A DNA stretch of 64,000 nt, taken from NCBI RefSeq assembly GCF_000525915.1, contig NZ_AODH01000001.1:38122-102121 (forward strand), in the 5' to 3' direction. The DNA comes from Brochothrix campestris FSL F6-1037. GTDB taxonomy: Bacteria; Bacillota; Bacilli; Lactobacillales; Listeriaceae. Under the pieces are notes generated by a model that searched no databases, was not told the DNA's origin, and was given only the letters and a program-made list of their open reading frames with translations. Of the stretch, positions 56,839-64,000 are shown one piece after another (position 1 is the first letter of the stretch; the number at the start of each line of letters is the position of its first letter). The position numbers and the translations under genes are program-made.

Positions 56839-57588
56839 TTATTGCTCTTTTTTGTTCGGATCATATAGTACTTCAGCCTTTAAAAAGGTTAAATCAGCGT
56901 CACTTAAAGGATACACATCCAACATATCCGGACGACGCGATGCTGTCCGGCGAAGCGACTCCTCATGACGCCAACGTTCAATGTTGGCATGATGACCACT
57001 CATTAAGACATCAGGCACTGTTAAACCGCGGAAATCGGCTGGACGTGTGTAATGAGGGTGTTCAAGCAAGCCAGTTGAGAACGAATCGGTAACCGCTGAC
57101 TGATCATTGCCTAAAGCACCTGGAAGAAGGCGGACAACACTGTCCATAATCGCCATTGCCCCAACTTCACCACCTGTTAAGATATAATCACCAATCGAAA
57201 TTTCATCGGTCACCAAATGTTCGCGAATGCGTTCATCATACCCTTCGTAATGCCCACAAATCATAATCAGTTGTTCCTCTTGCGCGAGTTCTTCTGCTAA
57301 TTTCTGCGTATAAGGCACGCCAGCGGGATCCAACAGAATAACACGTGGTTTGACACCTTCTGCTTTCAAATGCGCAACAGCGTCAAATAAAGGCTGTGCC
57401 ATTAGGAGCATTCCGGCCCCACCACCATAAGGATAATCATCAACATGACCTTGACGATGGGTTGAAAACGGACGAAAATCCGTTGCATCGACATTAACCA
57501 ACCCTTTTTCAATCGCGTTTTTAATGATTGAAGAGCCAGTAACGCCGCTAAACATTTCGGGGAAAAGCGTTAAAATATCAATTTTCAT
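56839..57588 (-). CDS. trmD: tRNA (guanine-N1)-methyltransferase TrmD
   Basis: Methylates G37 of tRNAs with a G at position 36, which prevents frameshifting. The 249-residue SPOUT enzyme has the deep-trefoil knot motifs [11 protein letters not shown] and [10 protein letters not shown], and the N-terminal LTLFPEMF. Its start codon overlaps the rimM stop, so the two are translated together. Confidence 0.98.
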   Translation of the reverse strand: MKIDILTLFPEMFSGVTGSSIIKNAIEKGLVNVDATDFRPFSTHRQGHVDDYPYGGGAGMLLMAQPLFDAVAHLKAEGVKPRVILLDPAGVPYTQKLAEELAQEEQLIMICGHYEGYDERIREHLVTDEISIGDYILTGGEVGAMAIMDSVVRLLPGALGNDQSAVTDSFSTGLLEHPHYTRPADFRGLTVPDVLMSGHHANIERWRHEESLRRTASRRPDMLDVYPLSDADLTFLKAEVLYDPNKKEQ

Positions 57589-58106
57589 CAGTTCAACAGT
57601 CCTTCGATGATTTCAATCGTGACGATTTTGTCTGCGACATTGACATCTAACACAACCGATGGAATAAACGGAATTAACTGTTCTTTTCCATTAGCACCTT
57701 TAGCAATCCACACATCGTTCGCCCCTGTTGACAACACTTCTTTAATGACACCAACAACCGTCCCATCTTCGCCAACAATCTGACAACCTAAAATTTCATG
57801 ATGGTAGTATTCACCTTTAGGCAAAGCCTGTACGCGATCACGTTCGATTTTAAGCTCGCTGTTTTTCAATTCTTCCGCTAACTTAATGTTGTACACATTT
57901 TCAAGCGTAATGAGGTCGAAGTTTTTATGTTGACGGTGTGTCAAAATCTTGACCCTCGTTGGTTTTTGTTCGCCTGGTTTAAATAAGGCCAATTCGTTGC
58001 CTGGTGCAAAACGTTCCATCGCAAAATCGGTCACACTAAGCACACGTAATTCTCCTTGAACACCATGTGTATTTACAATTTTACCTACATTTAAATATTC
58101 TGTCAT
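57588..58106 (-). CDS. rimM: 16S rRNA processing factor RimM
   Basis: Assists maturation of the 3' domain of 16S rRNA and binds S19. The 172 residues include the N-terminal RimM domain ([17 protein letters not shown]) and the PRC-barrel ([23 protein letters not shown]). Lies 6 bases after ylqD and overlaps trmD. Confidence 0.96.
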   Translation of the reverse strand: MTEYLNVGKIVNTHGVQGELRVLSVTDFAMERFAPGNELALFKPGEQKPTRVKILTHRQHKNFDLITLENVYNIKLAEELKNSELKIERDRVQALPKGEYYHHEILGCQIVGEDGTVVGVIKEVLSTGANDVWIAKGANGKEQLIPFIPSVVLDVNVADKIVTIEIIEGLLN

Positions 58107-58112
58107 CGTGTC

Positions 58113-58506
58113 TCACCTCGTTCTAATTTCAATTATAATATCATCCTTAATGATGATTTCTTGCTCTTGTAGCACTTGGGACCATGTGTCACCGACAGCA
58201 ATCGGCACAAGCGCCTCAACTTCGCGTTCGATAATTTCTGTACCGAGCGGCAGTACGGCGAGTTGTTCTGTCTCATAAGACACAATTGCTGCCTGTTCTT
58301 CACGTTTAGTAATTTCATTAGCAAAGTAGGCCGTGATTTTATCTTGCGGATGCTTCGAAAGATGTAGTTGCTTTTTTTTGTTGAAACCGTAATTGCTCGA
58401 TTTCCATCTGCAGTTGCTTTCGTTTTAGCTCAAAAGATAGTTGAATACGTTCGAGTGATTCTGTCGTCAAAACCCGTTTAACTTGAATCCGTTGTAAAAT
58501 ATCCAT
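58113..58506 (-). pseudogene. ylqD: YlqD family protein, one frameshift
   Basis: Reconstructed 130 residues like YlqD, a conserved protein of unknown function between rpsP and rimM. The N-terminal helix (ILQRIQVKRVLTTESLERI, LSFELKRKQLQMEIEQLRF) continues after the break with REEQAAIVSYE, and a small beta domain (EREVEALVPIAVGDTW) ends the protein. The frame changes in an A8 run (T8 at 58372-58379); with seven the frame is continuous. Start ATG 58506 after AGAGGTGATC. The order ylqD-rimM-trmD is conserved, but ylqC (khpA), normally between rpsP and ylqD, is missing. Confidence 0.88.
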
Positions 58507-58530
58507 CCGATCACCTCTTTGGTTAAATTA

Positions 58531-58577
58531 AAAAAATCGCCCACATCATAAATTAATATAAATGATGTGGACGATTT
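58531..58577 (-). terminator. Terminator after rpsP
   Basis: ATCGCCCACATCAT pairs with ATGATGTGGACGAT (one C-A mismatch) around 12 bases; seven T follow on the minus strand. It stands where ylqC would normally be. Confidence 0.85.
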
Positions 58578-58601
58578 CATTAAATATGATTGCTTAATAT
58601 C

Positions 58602-58874
58602 TTATTTAGAGTATTTAGCGTTGTGGAATTTTTCTAAAATTCCTTTTGAAGATAATAAAGTACGTACTGTATCAGAAGGTTGCGCACCTTTGCTTAACCA
58701 TGATAAAACAGCTTCTTCATTGATTACAACTGTTTCTGGTTGAGTTAAAGGATTGAAAGTTCCTACTGTTTCGATGAAGCGACCATCACGTGGTGAACGT
58801 GAATCTGCAACTACGACACGGTAGAAAGGTGACTTACGCGAACCCATACGTTTTAAACGAATTTTAACTGCCAT
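58602..58874 (-). CDS. rpsP: Ribosomal protein S16
   Basis: S16, 90 residues, binds 16S rRNA early in 30S assembly. Begins [20 protein letters not shown] and contains [17 protein letters not shown]. Own ribosome site GGAGG. Lies between ffh and a terminator. Confidence 0.98.
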   Translation of the reverse strand: MAVKIRLKRMGSRKSPFYRVVVADSRSPRDGRFIETVGTFNPLTQPETVVINEEAVLSWLSKGAQPSDTVRTLLSSKGILEKFHNAKYSK

Positions 58875-58972
58875 TTGAATAACACCTCCATAATTTGTAT
58901 CTCACAAGAATTAATATTACCACCAATTCTTCTGCTTGTAAAGTATTTTTTCTTTACATCTTAAAAAAAAAG

Positions 58973-60358
58973 TTAAAAAAGTTTTAAAAAAGGCATTTTG
59001 AAATTGTTTCCGAGACCACTCATAAGTCCCTTCATCCCTTTTTTACCGCCTTTTCCGCCCATACCACTCATCTGTTTCATCATTTTTTTCATCTCTTCAA
59101 ATTGTTTCACGAGTTTGTTCACTTCTTGCACTGGTCGTCCACTACCAGTCGCAATACGGCGACGGCGACTCGCATTTAAAATCGCTGGCTCTGCTCGTTC
59201 TTTTGTCGTCATCGATTTAATAATCGCTTCAATGTGGGCCATTTGTTTATCATCGATTGACATGTTTTCGACGCCCTTCATTTTATTCATGCCGGGAATC
59301 ATTTTCAAGAGATCATCTAATGGTCCCATTTGTTTTACCTGTTGCAATTGCTCGAGGAAGTCATCAAACGTCATGGAGTTGTCTTTCATCTTATTCGCAA
59401 GTGCCATTGCCTTTTCTTCGTCAACGTTCGCTTGCGCCTTCTCAATGAGACTCATGACGTCACCCATTCCTAATATACGCGAAGCCATGCGATCAGGATG
59501 GAACGGTTCAAGCGCATCCAATTTCTCACCCATACCGACAAATTTAATTGGTTTCCCAGTAACTGAACGAATTGAGAGTGCTGCTCCACCACGGGTGTCG
59601 CCATCTAATTTAGTTAAAATAACACCGGTTAAGTCGAGTGTTTCATCAAAGTTTTTCGCTACGTTAACTGCATCTTGTCCTGTCATCGAATCGACAACGA
59701 GTAAAATGTCATCGGGCTGAGCGACTGTTTTAACGTCGATTAATTCATTCATTAACGTTTCATCCACATGCAGACGACCCGCTGTATCGATTAATACATA
59801 ATCTAAATGTTCTGCCTTGGCATGGGCAATCGCCTGTTTGGCAATCTCAACTGGGCTAACTTGATCACCTAATGTAAAAACTGGCATATCAAGTTGTTTT
59901 CCTAAGGTTTGCAATTGTTGAATTGCCGCTGGACGGTACACATCGGCTGCCACAAGCAACGGTTTTTTATTGTATTTTTTTCGTAAGAGTGATGCCAGCT
60001 TACCAGTAGTAGTTGTTTTACCCGCACCTTGTAAGCCGACCATCATTAAAACGGTTGGCGGCTGATTGTTCATCGTTAATTTGCTTTCGGCCCCACCCAT
60101 TAACGCTGTTAATTCTTCGTTAACAATTTTAACAACTTGTTGCCCTGGTGTTAAGCTCGACATAATGTCTTGTCCGATGGCACGTTCGCCCACTGTTTTA
60201 ACAAAGCTTTTTACGACCTTAAAGTTAACATCGGCTTCAAGTAACGCCAGACGTACTTCACGCATCATTTCTTTCACATCGGCTTCAGTAATTTTTCCTT
60301 TGCCGCGCATTTTTGCAATTGTATTTTGTAATCGTTCTGATAATCCTTCAAAAGCCAT
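58973..60358 (-). CDS. ffh: Signal recognition particle GTPase Ffh
   Basis: The protein subunit of the signal recognition particle, which delivers nascent membrane proteins to the translocon via FtsY. N domain (GLSERLQNTIAKMRGKG), G domain with VGLQGAGKTTTTGKLA, DTAGR, TKLDGD, and methionine-rich M domain (MMKQMSGMGGKGG). 461 residues. The last five residues may differ if the T-run near the stop has one base too many. Overlaps no gene; ylxM lies 11 bases upstream. Confidence 0.98.
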   Translation of the reverse strand: MAFEGLSERLQNTIAKMRGKGKITEADVKEMMREVRLALLEADVNFKVVKSFVKTVGERAIGQDIMSSLTPGQQVVKIVNEELTALMGGAESKLTMNNQPPTVLMMVGLQGAGKTTTTGKLASLLRKKYNKKPLLVAADVYRPAAIQQLQTLGKQLDMPVFTLGDQVSPVEIAKQAIAHAKAEHLDYVLIDTAGRLHVDETLMNELIDVKTVAQPDDILLVVDSMTGQDAVNVAKNFDETLDLTGVILTKLDGDTRGGAALSIRSVTGKPIKFVGMGEKLDALEPFHPDRMASRILGMGDVMSLIEKAQANVDEEKAMALANKMKDNSMTFDDFLEQLQQVKQMGPLDDLLKMIPGMNKMKGVENMSIDDKQMAHIEAIIKSMTTKERAEPAILNASRRRRIATGSGRPVQEVNKLVKQFEEMKKMMKQMSGMGGKGGKKGMKGLMSGLGNNFKMPFLKLF

Positions 60359-60369
60359 TGTCGGACCTC

Positions 60370-60708
60370 CTAATATAAATTGATTTCATCTAATTGATTT
60401 AATAAGGTTGTAATTTCGGTGTCTGCGACGTCTTTTTCGACCAGTCGAGCCCGCAGCGTGGCCACAAGTTCATTTTGTTGTTTGAAAATACCAACGAGGC
60501 CAAGTTTTTCTTCGTACGTTTCTAGAATTTTGACGGTTCGCTTAATATTATCATAGACCGCCTGACGTGACACCTCATATTCCTCGGCGATTTCACCAAG
60601 TGAGAAATCATCTTCGTAGTATAAGGTCATATAAATGCTCTGCTTTTCTGTCAAAAGTCGTTGATAAAATGCAAAGAGCATGTTAATTCGGGTTGTTTTT
60701 TCAAGCAT
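60370..60708 (-). CDS. ylxM: YlxM family HTH protein
   Basis: A 112-residue helical protein of the YlxM/p13 family, which interacts with Ffh or FtsY. The HTH-like segment [20 protein letters not shown] is typical. Start ATG 60708 after GAGGTGAAAG; the upstream extension has no ribosome site. It is directly before ffh, as in most Bacillota. The usual upstream neighbour ftsY is not here. Confidence 0.92.
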   Translation of the reverse strand: MLEKTTRINMLFAFYQRLLTEKQSIYMTLYYEDDFSLGEIAEEYEVSRQAVYDNIKRTVKILETYEEKLGLVGIFKQQNELVATLRARLVEKDVADTEITTLLNQLDEINLY

Positions 60709-60826
60709 CACTTTCACCTCAATCTTAACGCATACCCTTATTTTACATGTATTTAACTGTAAAGACAATTACCTTGTCTAAATGTTCATGATAATTCGAC
60801 TTTTTCACCCTAAACAATAAAAAAAG

Positions 60827-60851
60827 GACCGTTACCGGTCCCGGATTGTAG
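60827..60851 (-). terminator. Terminator of the nitroreductase transcript
   Basis: GGACCG and CGGTCC with loop of four; seven T follow on the minus strand. The sequence just before it (GACTTTGTCTACAATCC on the minus strand) recurs near other terminators in the window. Confidence 0.85.
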
Positions 60852-61061
60852 ACAAAGTCTAATTAAACTGATTTTACTTTGAAAGTTAGTTCAAGTGACT
60901 TTGGCTGCAAGATGACTTGACTGAAAAGAAACGTTGTTATATCCTCTCGTTTAATCAGCTAACTTCTATGATATTTCATGGAAAAGTTGAACGAGCTGAT
61001 TTCACTTTCAGCTTACACGGGGCTTTGCGAGGCATTTTTGCGAGGACTTGCTTGATTACTA
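60852..61061 (-). other. Long 3' untranslated region of the nitroreductase gene
   Basis: About 210 bases between the nitroreductase stop and its terminator. No coding frame; only short repeats around TTGACTG. Confidence 0.45.
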
Positions 61062-61676
61062 TTATTCAATATAACGGGTAAAGCGATTGACACTGAGTCG
61101 TGACGTTTGATGCGCTTCTTTTATCCCTTTTCCTAGCGCCATCAATAAAGTTGGTTTGTAATGCGTTGGCACAGCAATAAGCTCAGTAATCGCTGCCTGT
61201 GAAAAACCACGCATCGGGACTGTATCATAGCCTTGCTCGTGAGCGAGGAGCATAAAATTCATCGCGAACAAACTGGTATCAATGACGGCATTTTCAGCGA
61301 GGTGCGCAGCCGACAATGTCGCGTGATACGCGTCAGCTGCCTCAATCTTTCCTTGGAGTAGAGCTTCAGGTATAAAGCCTTCGACCATATCTTGGGTGTA
61401 AATCTCAGTTGTTCGCTCAGCCGAATGTGTATCTGCATAAAAAACAAGTAAGGCTGAAGCGGTTACAATCTGTGCTTGATTATGGGCAAACGGCTTGATT
61501 TTTTCACGCACTTCTTGATTGGTAACGACCGCTACGCGCCAACTTTGTAAATTATGTCCCGATGGTGATTGTGAACTCAATTGCAACAACCGTTCAATTT
61601 CAATCTGCGGGATGGCAAATTGTTCATCGTAATGACGAACAGCAGACCTCCCTTTAATACTCGCCTTTAACTCCAT
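61062..61676 (-). CDS. NAD(P)H-dependent nitroreductase family protein
   Basis: A 204-residue FMN-dependent nitroreductase family enzyme. FMN-binding elements are visible: KGRSAVRHYD near the N-terminus, SSQSPSGHNLQSWRVAVV, and the late IPLG-type loop here as MALGKGI. Relatives reduce nitro compounds, quinones or flavins; the substrate is not defined. ATG 61676 was chosen over an upstream TTG because the family motif begins there. It is divergent to an HxlR-type regulator, the usual pairing. Confidence 0.9.
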   Translation of the reverse strand: MELKASIKGRSAVRHYDEQFAIPQIEIERLLQLSSQSPSGHNLQSWRVAVVTNQEVREKIKPFAHNQAQIVTASALLVFYADTHSAERTTEIYTQDMVEGFIPEALLQGKIEAADAYHATLSAAHLAENAVIDTSLFAMNFMLLAHEQGYDTVPMRGFSQAAITELIAVPTHYKPTLLMALGKGIKEAHQTSRLSVNRFTRYIE

Positions 61677-61725
61677 AACAACACCGACTTCTTTCAAAAA
61701 GTTAGTCCGACAAGACTACGAATAA

Positions 61726-61754
61726 AGTATACTCTCACGTGTACAATCTCACAA
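61726..61754 (-). promoter_or_regulatory. Promoter of the nitroreductase gene with GTAC repeats
   Basis: Minus-strand TTGTGA (61749-61754), 17-base spacer, TATACT (61726-61731). The -35/-10 region overlaps GTGTAC and GTACGCAC half-sites that could be an HxlR operator. Confidence 0.6.
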
Positions 61755-61792
61755 GTACGCACTTATTTGTGCCTGTAACACGCGGAATAAAT

Positions 61793-61821
61793 TTGCATTT
61801 TAGCACTATTAATATTATATT
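61793..61821 (+). promoter_or_regulatory. Promoter of the HxlR-type gene
   Basis: TTGCAT (61793-61798), 17-base spacer, TATATT (61816-61821), 50 bases before the start codon. Confidence 0.55.
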
Positions 61822-61870
61822 TAAGTAATAGGTTTAAGCGTTACATTAAACTAGCCCAAAGGAGCTACTC

Positions 61871-62215
61871 ATGCATCCAACTTCTATAGCAACAGCTGAT
61901 GGGATTACTAAAGTCCTTGCTGTAATTGGTGGGAAATGGCGGATAAACATCATTTGGTGTATCGGTCGAAAAGGTTCAATCCGTTATAACGAATTAAAAC
62001 GTCAGGTGACTGGTATTAGCAATACCGTCCTCACCCGCTCGTTAGAAGATCTTGCCTCTCATCAATTAATTGAACGAATTGATTACCATGAAAGTCCACC
62101 CCGAGTTGAATATCGTTTGAGCGTTGATGGCTTAAGCTTATTTCCCTTAATTGAACAGCTCGATTGCTGGGGAACTGCTACCTGTGCCAAAAATGATGCA
62201 AATGAACAGTACTAG
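61871..62215 (+). CDS. HxlR-type winged-helix regulator
   Basis: A 114-residue HxlR/MarR-like regulator. The winged helix includes IGGKWRINIIWCIG, IRYNELKRQVTGISNTVLTR, LEDLASHQLIER and the wing PPRVEYRLS. A Cys in IIWCIG and another near the C-terminus could be redox-sensitive, as in HypR-like members (inference). Divergent from the nitroreductase gene, which it probably controls. AAAGGAG precedes the ATG. Two tiny membrane proteins follow on the same strand. Confidence 0.92.
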   Translation: MHPTSIATADGITKVLAVIGGKWRINIIWCIGRKGSIRYNELKRQVTGISNTVLTRSLEDLASHQLIERIDYHESPPRVEYRLSVDGLSLFPLIEQLDCWGTATCAKNDANEQY

Positions 62216-62242
62216 TTGGTCATAGCAAGAAGGAGTGTCTTA

Positions 62243-62425
62243 ATGAAAAAAACAGTCGTAGGATTACTCATTATTAGTACAGCCGTACTCAGCTACCATC
62301 TTTTGTTCAACCTTCATCAGCTCATACCAGGGGGAGTAGGCACGATCGTTATTTATAGTGCACAGCTCATCTTTGTGATAGCTTTGGTCGTTTATTTAAG
62401 CCTCGCTAACGATGAACCATACTAA
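62243..62425 (+). CDS. Small membrane protein, first of a tandem pair
   Basis: 60 residues with two hydrophobic segments (VVGLLIISTAVLSYHLLF, TIVIYSAQLIFVIALVVYL) joined by a short Gly-rich turn. AAGGAGTG precedes the ATG by 8 bases. It shares length and layout with the next gene. Unknown function; gene order suggests induction together with the HxlR gene. Confidence 0.65.
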   Translation: MKKTVVGLLIISTAVLSYHLLFNLHQLIPGGVGTIVIYSAQLIFVIALVVYLSLANDEPY

Positions 62426-62448
62426 CTAACGAAAGGAGCACTTTTAAC

Positions 62449-62634
62449 TTGAATAAAACATTGCTATGGCTCAGTTTAACCGGAGCTGTTATCGTCTTTC
62501 ATCTTTGCTTTGATATGGCTAACTATATTCAAGGTTGGTGGGGCCGCTCAGTTCTATTTGTTGCTAAGATGGGTTTTATCATCAGTTTATTACGCTACAT
62601 TGAACAACGACGTGAACGAAAAGAGCACAGTTAA
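62449..62634 (+). CDS. Small membrane protein, second of a tandem pair
   Basis: 61 residues with two hydrophobic segments and a basic tail (RYIEQRRERKEHS). Starts at TTG 62449 after AAAGGAG. Like the previous gene it has a His-containing first segment (IVFHLCFDMAN against LSYHLLFNLHQ), so the two are probably duplicates. Unknown function. A terminator follows at once. Confidence 0.6.
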   Translation: MNKTLLWLSLTGAVIVFHLCFDMANYIQGWWGRSVLFVAKMGFIISLLRYIEQRRERKEHS

Positions 62635-62668
62635 AAAGGAGCTTCTATTGCTAGAAGTTCCTTTTTTT
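62634..62668. terminator. Terminator shared by convergent genes
   Basis: GGAGCTTCTA and TAGAAGTTCC form a 10-pair stem (one wobble) around TTGC; seven T on the plus strand, five on the minus strand. Confidence 0.85.
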
Positions 62669-62675
62669 GTTGTTT

Positions 62676-63426
62676 TTAGATATCTTTGGTTAAAAAAAAC
62701 AACCCAAGATAATTCTAATAACACGCCCACGCTCAAAATTAACGCAACCGAGGGCTGTGACGTAATATCCGCCGATTGATGCACCCAACTTATCATCACG
62801 CTCACCAAAAGAACACCTCGAAAACACCATTTTTCAAGGCCATTAACCAATGAAATCAGCAACATAAGTGCGCATAATACTAATCCAAATTGTAAACTTC
62901 CTTTAACCGTTGTTAACGTTATATCACTTGTGATCACGCGTACGATTCCATTAGGGATTAAGCAGATGAACACATCCATCAATCTGTGGGTTGTCACGTA
63001 CCAAAATAACGCGGTTCGATGTCGAAAGCGTATTAAACACACAGGTTTTTCACTATTTATCGATGTTTTAAAAATAACGATTCCACTAGTTAGCAGATAA
63101 CCTAGCCAGAGGATGTTATCTATTAGTAAAAATCTGTCCTGAAAAAAATCGCACCTGTTGTAATAATTCCTTGGCCGGGCAGTTGTTGTTCGGTTAAACT
63201 AATCGCAAATAACAAACCATACAAGACGATCGTGTCATTTTTTTCGCCTCACCACCAATACATCTCGCCGTTGTAATAATAACCAAGAAACGCTATAAAG
63301 CAATAGCAGTTCTCTGGCATACACCATATTGACACCAATTTTAGGAATAGCTTGTTGCCAATAAACAGGTAAAAATAAAAGTTTCATGAATTGCAGGCAT
63401 AAGTTAGCCACCACGTGCCGAATCAT
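62676..63426 (-). pseudogene. Polytopic membrane protein, N-terminus next to IS30-type element, three frameshifts
   Basis: Reconstructed about 249 residues with six or seven hydrophobic segments (such as LLFLPVYWQQAIPKIGV, IDNILWLGYLLTSGIVIF, LQFGLVLCALMLLISLV). No catalytic motif and no known family. The pieces join at A7 (T7 at 63238-63244, one extra), A7 at 63142-63148 (T-run on coding strand, one missing) and A8 at 62692-62699 (one extra), which puts the stop right before the shared terminator. The ATG at 63426 has no ribosome site and the IS element ends within 17 bases of it, so the true N-terminus may have been cut off. Confidence 0.55.
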
Positions 63427-63443
63427 GATAGTAAGTTTACTTT

Positions 63444-64000
63444 TTAATTTGTGAACAGCTGAAGTTTTGTAATTTCTTCTAAAAATAGCTCTTTTGGTGT
63501 TTGAAATCCTAAAATCCGACGTGGCAAATTATTCATCCCTATTTGAATCCGTTGGACAAGTTGATCACTTACATCACTGACAGAACGTCCTTTTGGAATG
63601 AATCTTCGAATGATTCCATTATGATTTTCATTGGTGCCACCTTCCCAAGAGGAATAAGGATGTGTGAAATAAATAGCCAGTGTATCTTTGAGCAACTCAT
63701 TGATGCCTGAAAATTCTTTGCCATTATCCGCAGTAATGGTTTTAAAGAGGGCTCCAAAATATGATCCACACTGTTTCCTTAGTTGTAAGAGGGCTTTATT
63801 CACAAAAGATGCTTGTTTTCCTTCGACTTTGAGTATGAATTCAAATCGTGTTTTACGCTCAGTCAATGTTAATAAAACAGCGTCTGCTTTATTTTTCAGA
63901 CCAACAACAGTATCAATTTCCCAATGCCCTAATTCTTCTCGGACATCAACGATGTCTGGACGTTTTTCAATTGATTGTCCTAATATACGCTTGTTCTTAC
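63444..64000 (-). mobile_element. IS30-family transposase, 3' part (runs off right edge)
   Basis: The open frame continues across the window edge. The DDE catalytic core is visible: HWEIDTVVG with the first Asp, TADNGKEF with the second, and HPYSSWEGGTNENHNGIIRR with the catalytic Glu. NNLPRRILGFQTPKELF is the usual C-terminal end. About 185 of roughly 320-390 residues are in the window. The left end of the element must lie between the stop (63444) and the neighbouring membrane gene (63426); a terminal inverted repeat could not be defined because the other end is outside. Confidence 0.93.

Noticed and set aside
58998..59720. 240-residue plus-strand open frame opposite ffh
   Set aside because: Long only because the opposite strand is conserved coding sequence; composition (Phe, Ser, Pro) is not protein-like and it has no ribosome site.
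1..64000. CRISPR array
   Set aside because: No regularly spaced identical short repeats with unique spacers were found; the 204-base repeats are inside a surface protein gene.
1..64000. Restriction, abortive-infection, toxin-antitoxin or other defence system
   Set aside because: No characteristic methylase, helicase, nuclease or toxin motifs were seen in any frame; the small HTH protein in the polysaccharide locus lacks a partner toxin.

Overview
The window looks like a chromosomal segment of a low-GC Gram-positive bacterium (Bacillota, order Bacillales). The gene order is the best clue. It runs plsY-parE-parC, a GDPD-type phosphodiesterase-miaA, glnRA, codY-xerC(codV)-topA-dprA-rnhB-rbgA followed by three consecutive type I signal peptidase genes, and ffh-rpsP-ylqD-rimM-trmD-rplS. 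Three adjacent signal peptidases beside rbgA is the arrangement known from Listeria (sipX-sipY-sipZ), so a Listeriaceae member is the best fit. Brochothrix is my favoured guess, because hslVU, trmFO and the KH gene khpA are missing from their usual slots. This is an inference from synteny only.

Layout. 1-2.6 kb: 5' part of mutS, ricA and ymdB (minus strand). 2.8-5.1 kb: a cyclophilin lipoprotein, a DUF1801 protein and a decayed phage integrase (plus strand). 5.1-13.2 kb: glnA, glnR, miaA, a GDPD, parC and parE (minus). 13.6 kb: plsY (plus). 14.2-25.7 kb: a YneQ-GalM fused frame, yneP, codY, xerC, topA, dprA, rnhB, rbgA, three lepB genes and a ROK sugar kinase (minus). 25.7-33.7 kb: a two-gene ABC exporter, an MFS exporter with an M20 amidohydrolase, then an AraC-GH39 regulator and a LysR regulator on the plus strand, both with broken frames. 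33.8-46.6 kb: a cell-envelope polysaccharide locus on the minus strand. It holds UDP-ManNAc synthesis (mnaA), UDP-ManNAcA synthesis (wecC-like), a TagGH-type exporter, an alpha/beta hydrolase, a small HTH protein, four glycosyltransferases and a coiled-coil protein. 46.6-56 kb: secreted and surface proteins (a DUF4352 lipoprotein, a large repeat protein with Ig-like C-terminal repeats, a secreted alpha/beta hydrolase), an FAD-linked oxidase and regulator debris. 56.3-60.7 kb: the rplS/trmD/rimM/ylqD/rpsP/ffh/ylxM block. 61-64 kb: a nitroreductase with a divergent HxlR regulator, two tiny membrane proteins, a broken membrane protein and an IS30-type element running off the right edge.

The polysaccharide locus reads as one pathway. 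MnaA and the dehydrogenase make UDP-ManNAcA from UDP-GlcNAc, the glycosyltransferases build a chain on the cytoplasmic side, and TagGH carries it across the membrane. The small HTH protein and the hydrolase are candidate regulatory and modifying parts.

The most striking feature of the window is about 26 single-base length differences, nearly all in homopolymer runs and mostly one base too many. They break about 14 genes, including topA. In every case a one-base correction restores a frame of normal family length without any stop-codon substitution. That points to homopolymer sequencing error, or less likely to slippage-dependent expression, rather than gene decay. Coordinates for these genes span the reconstructed gene.
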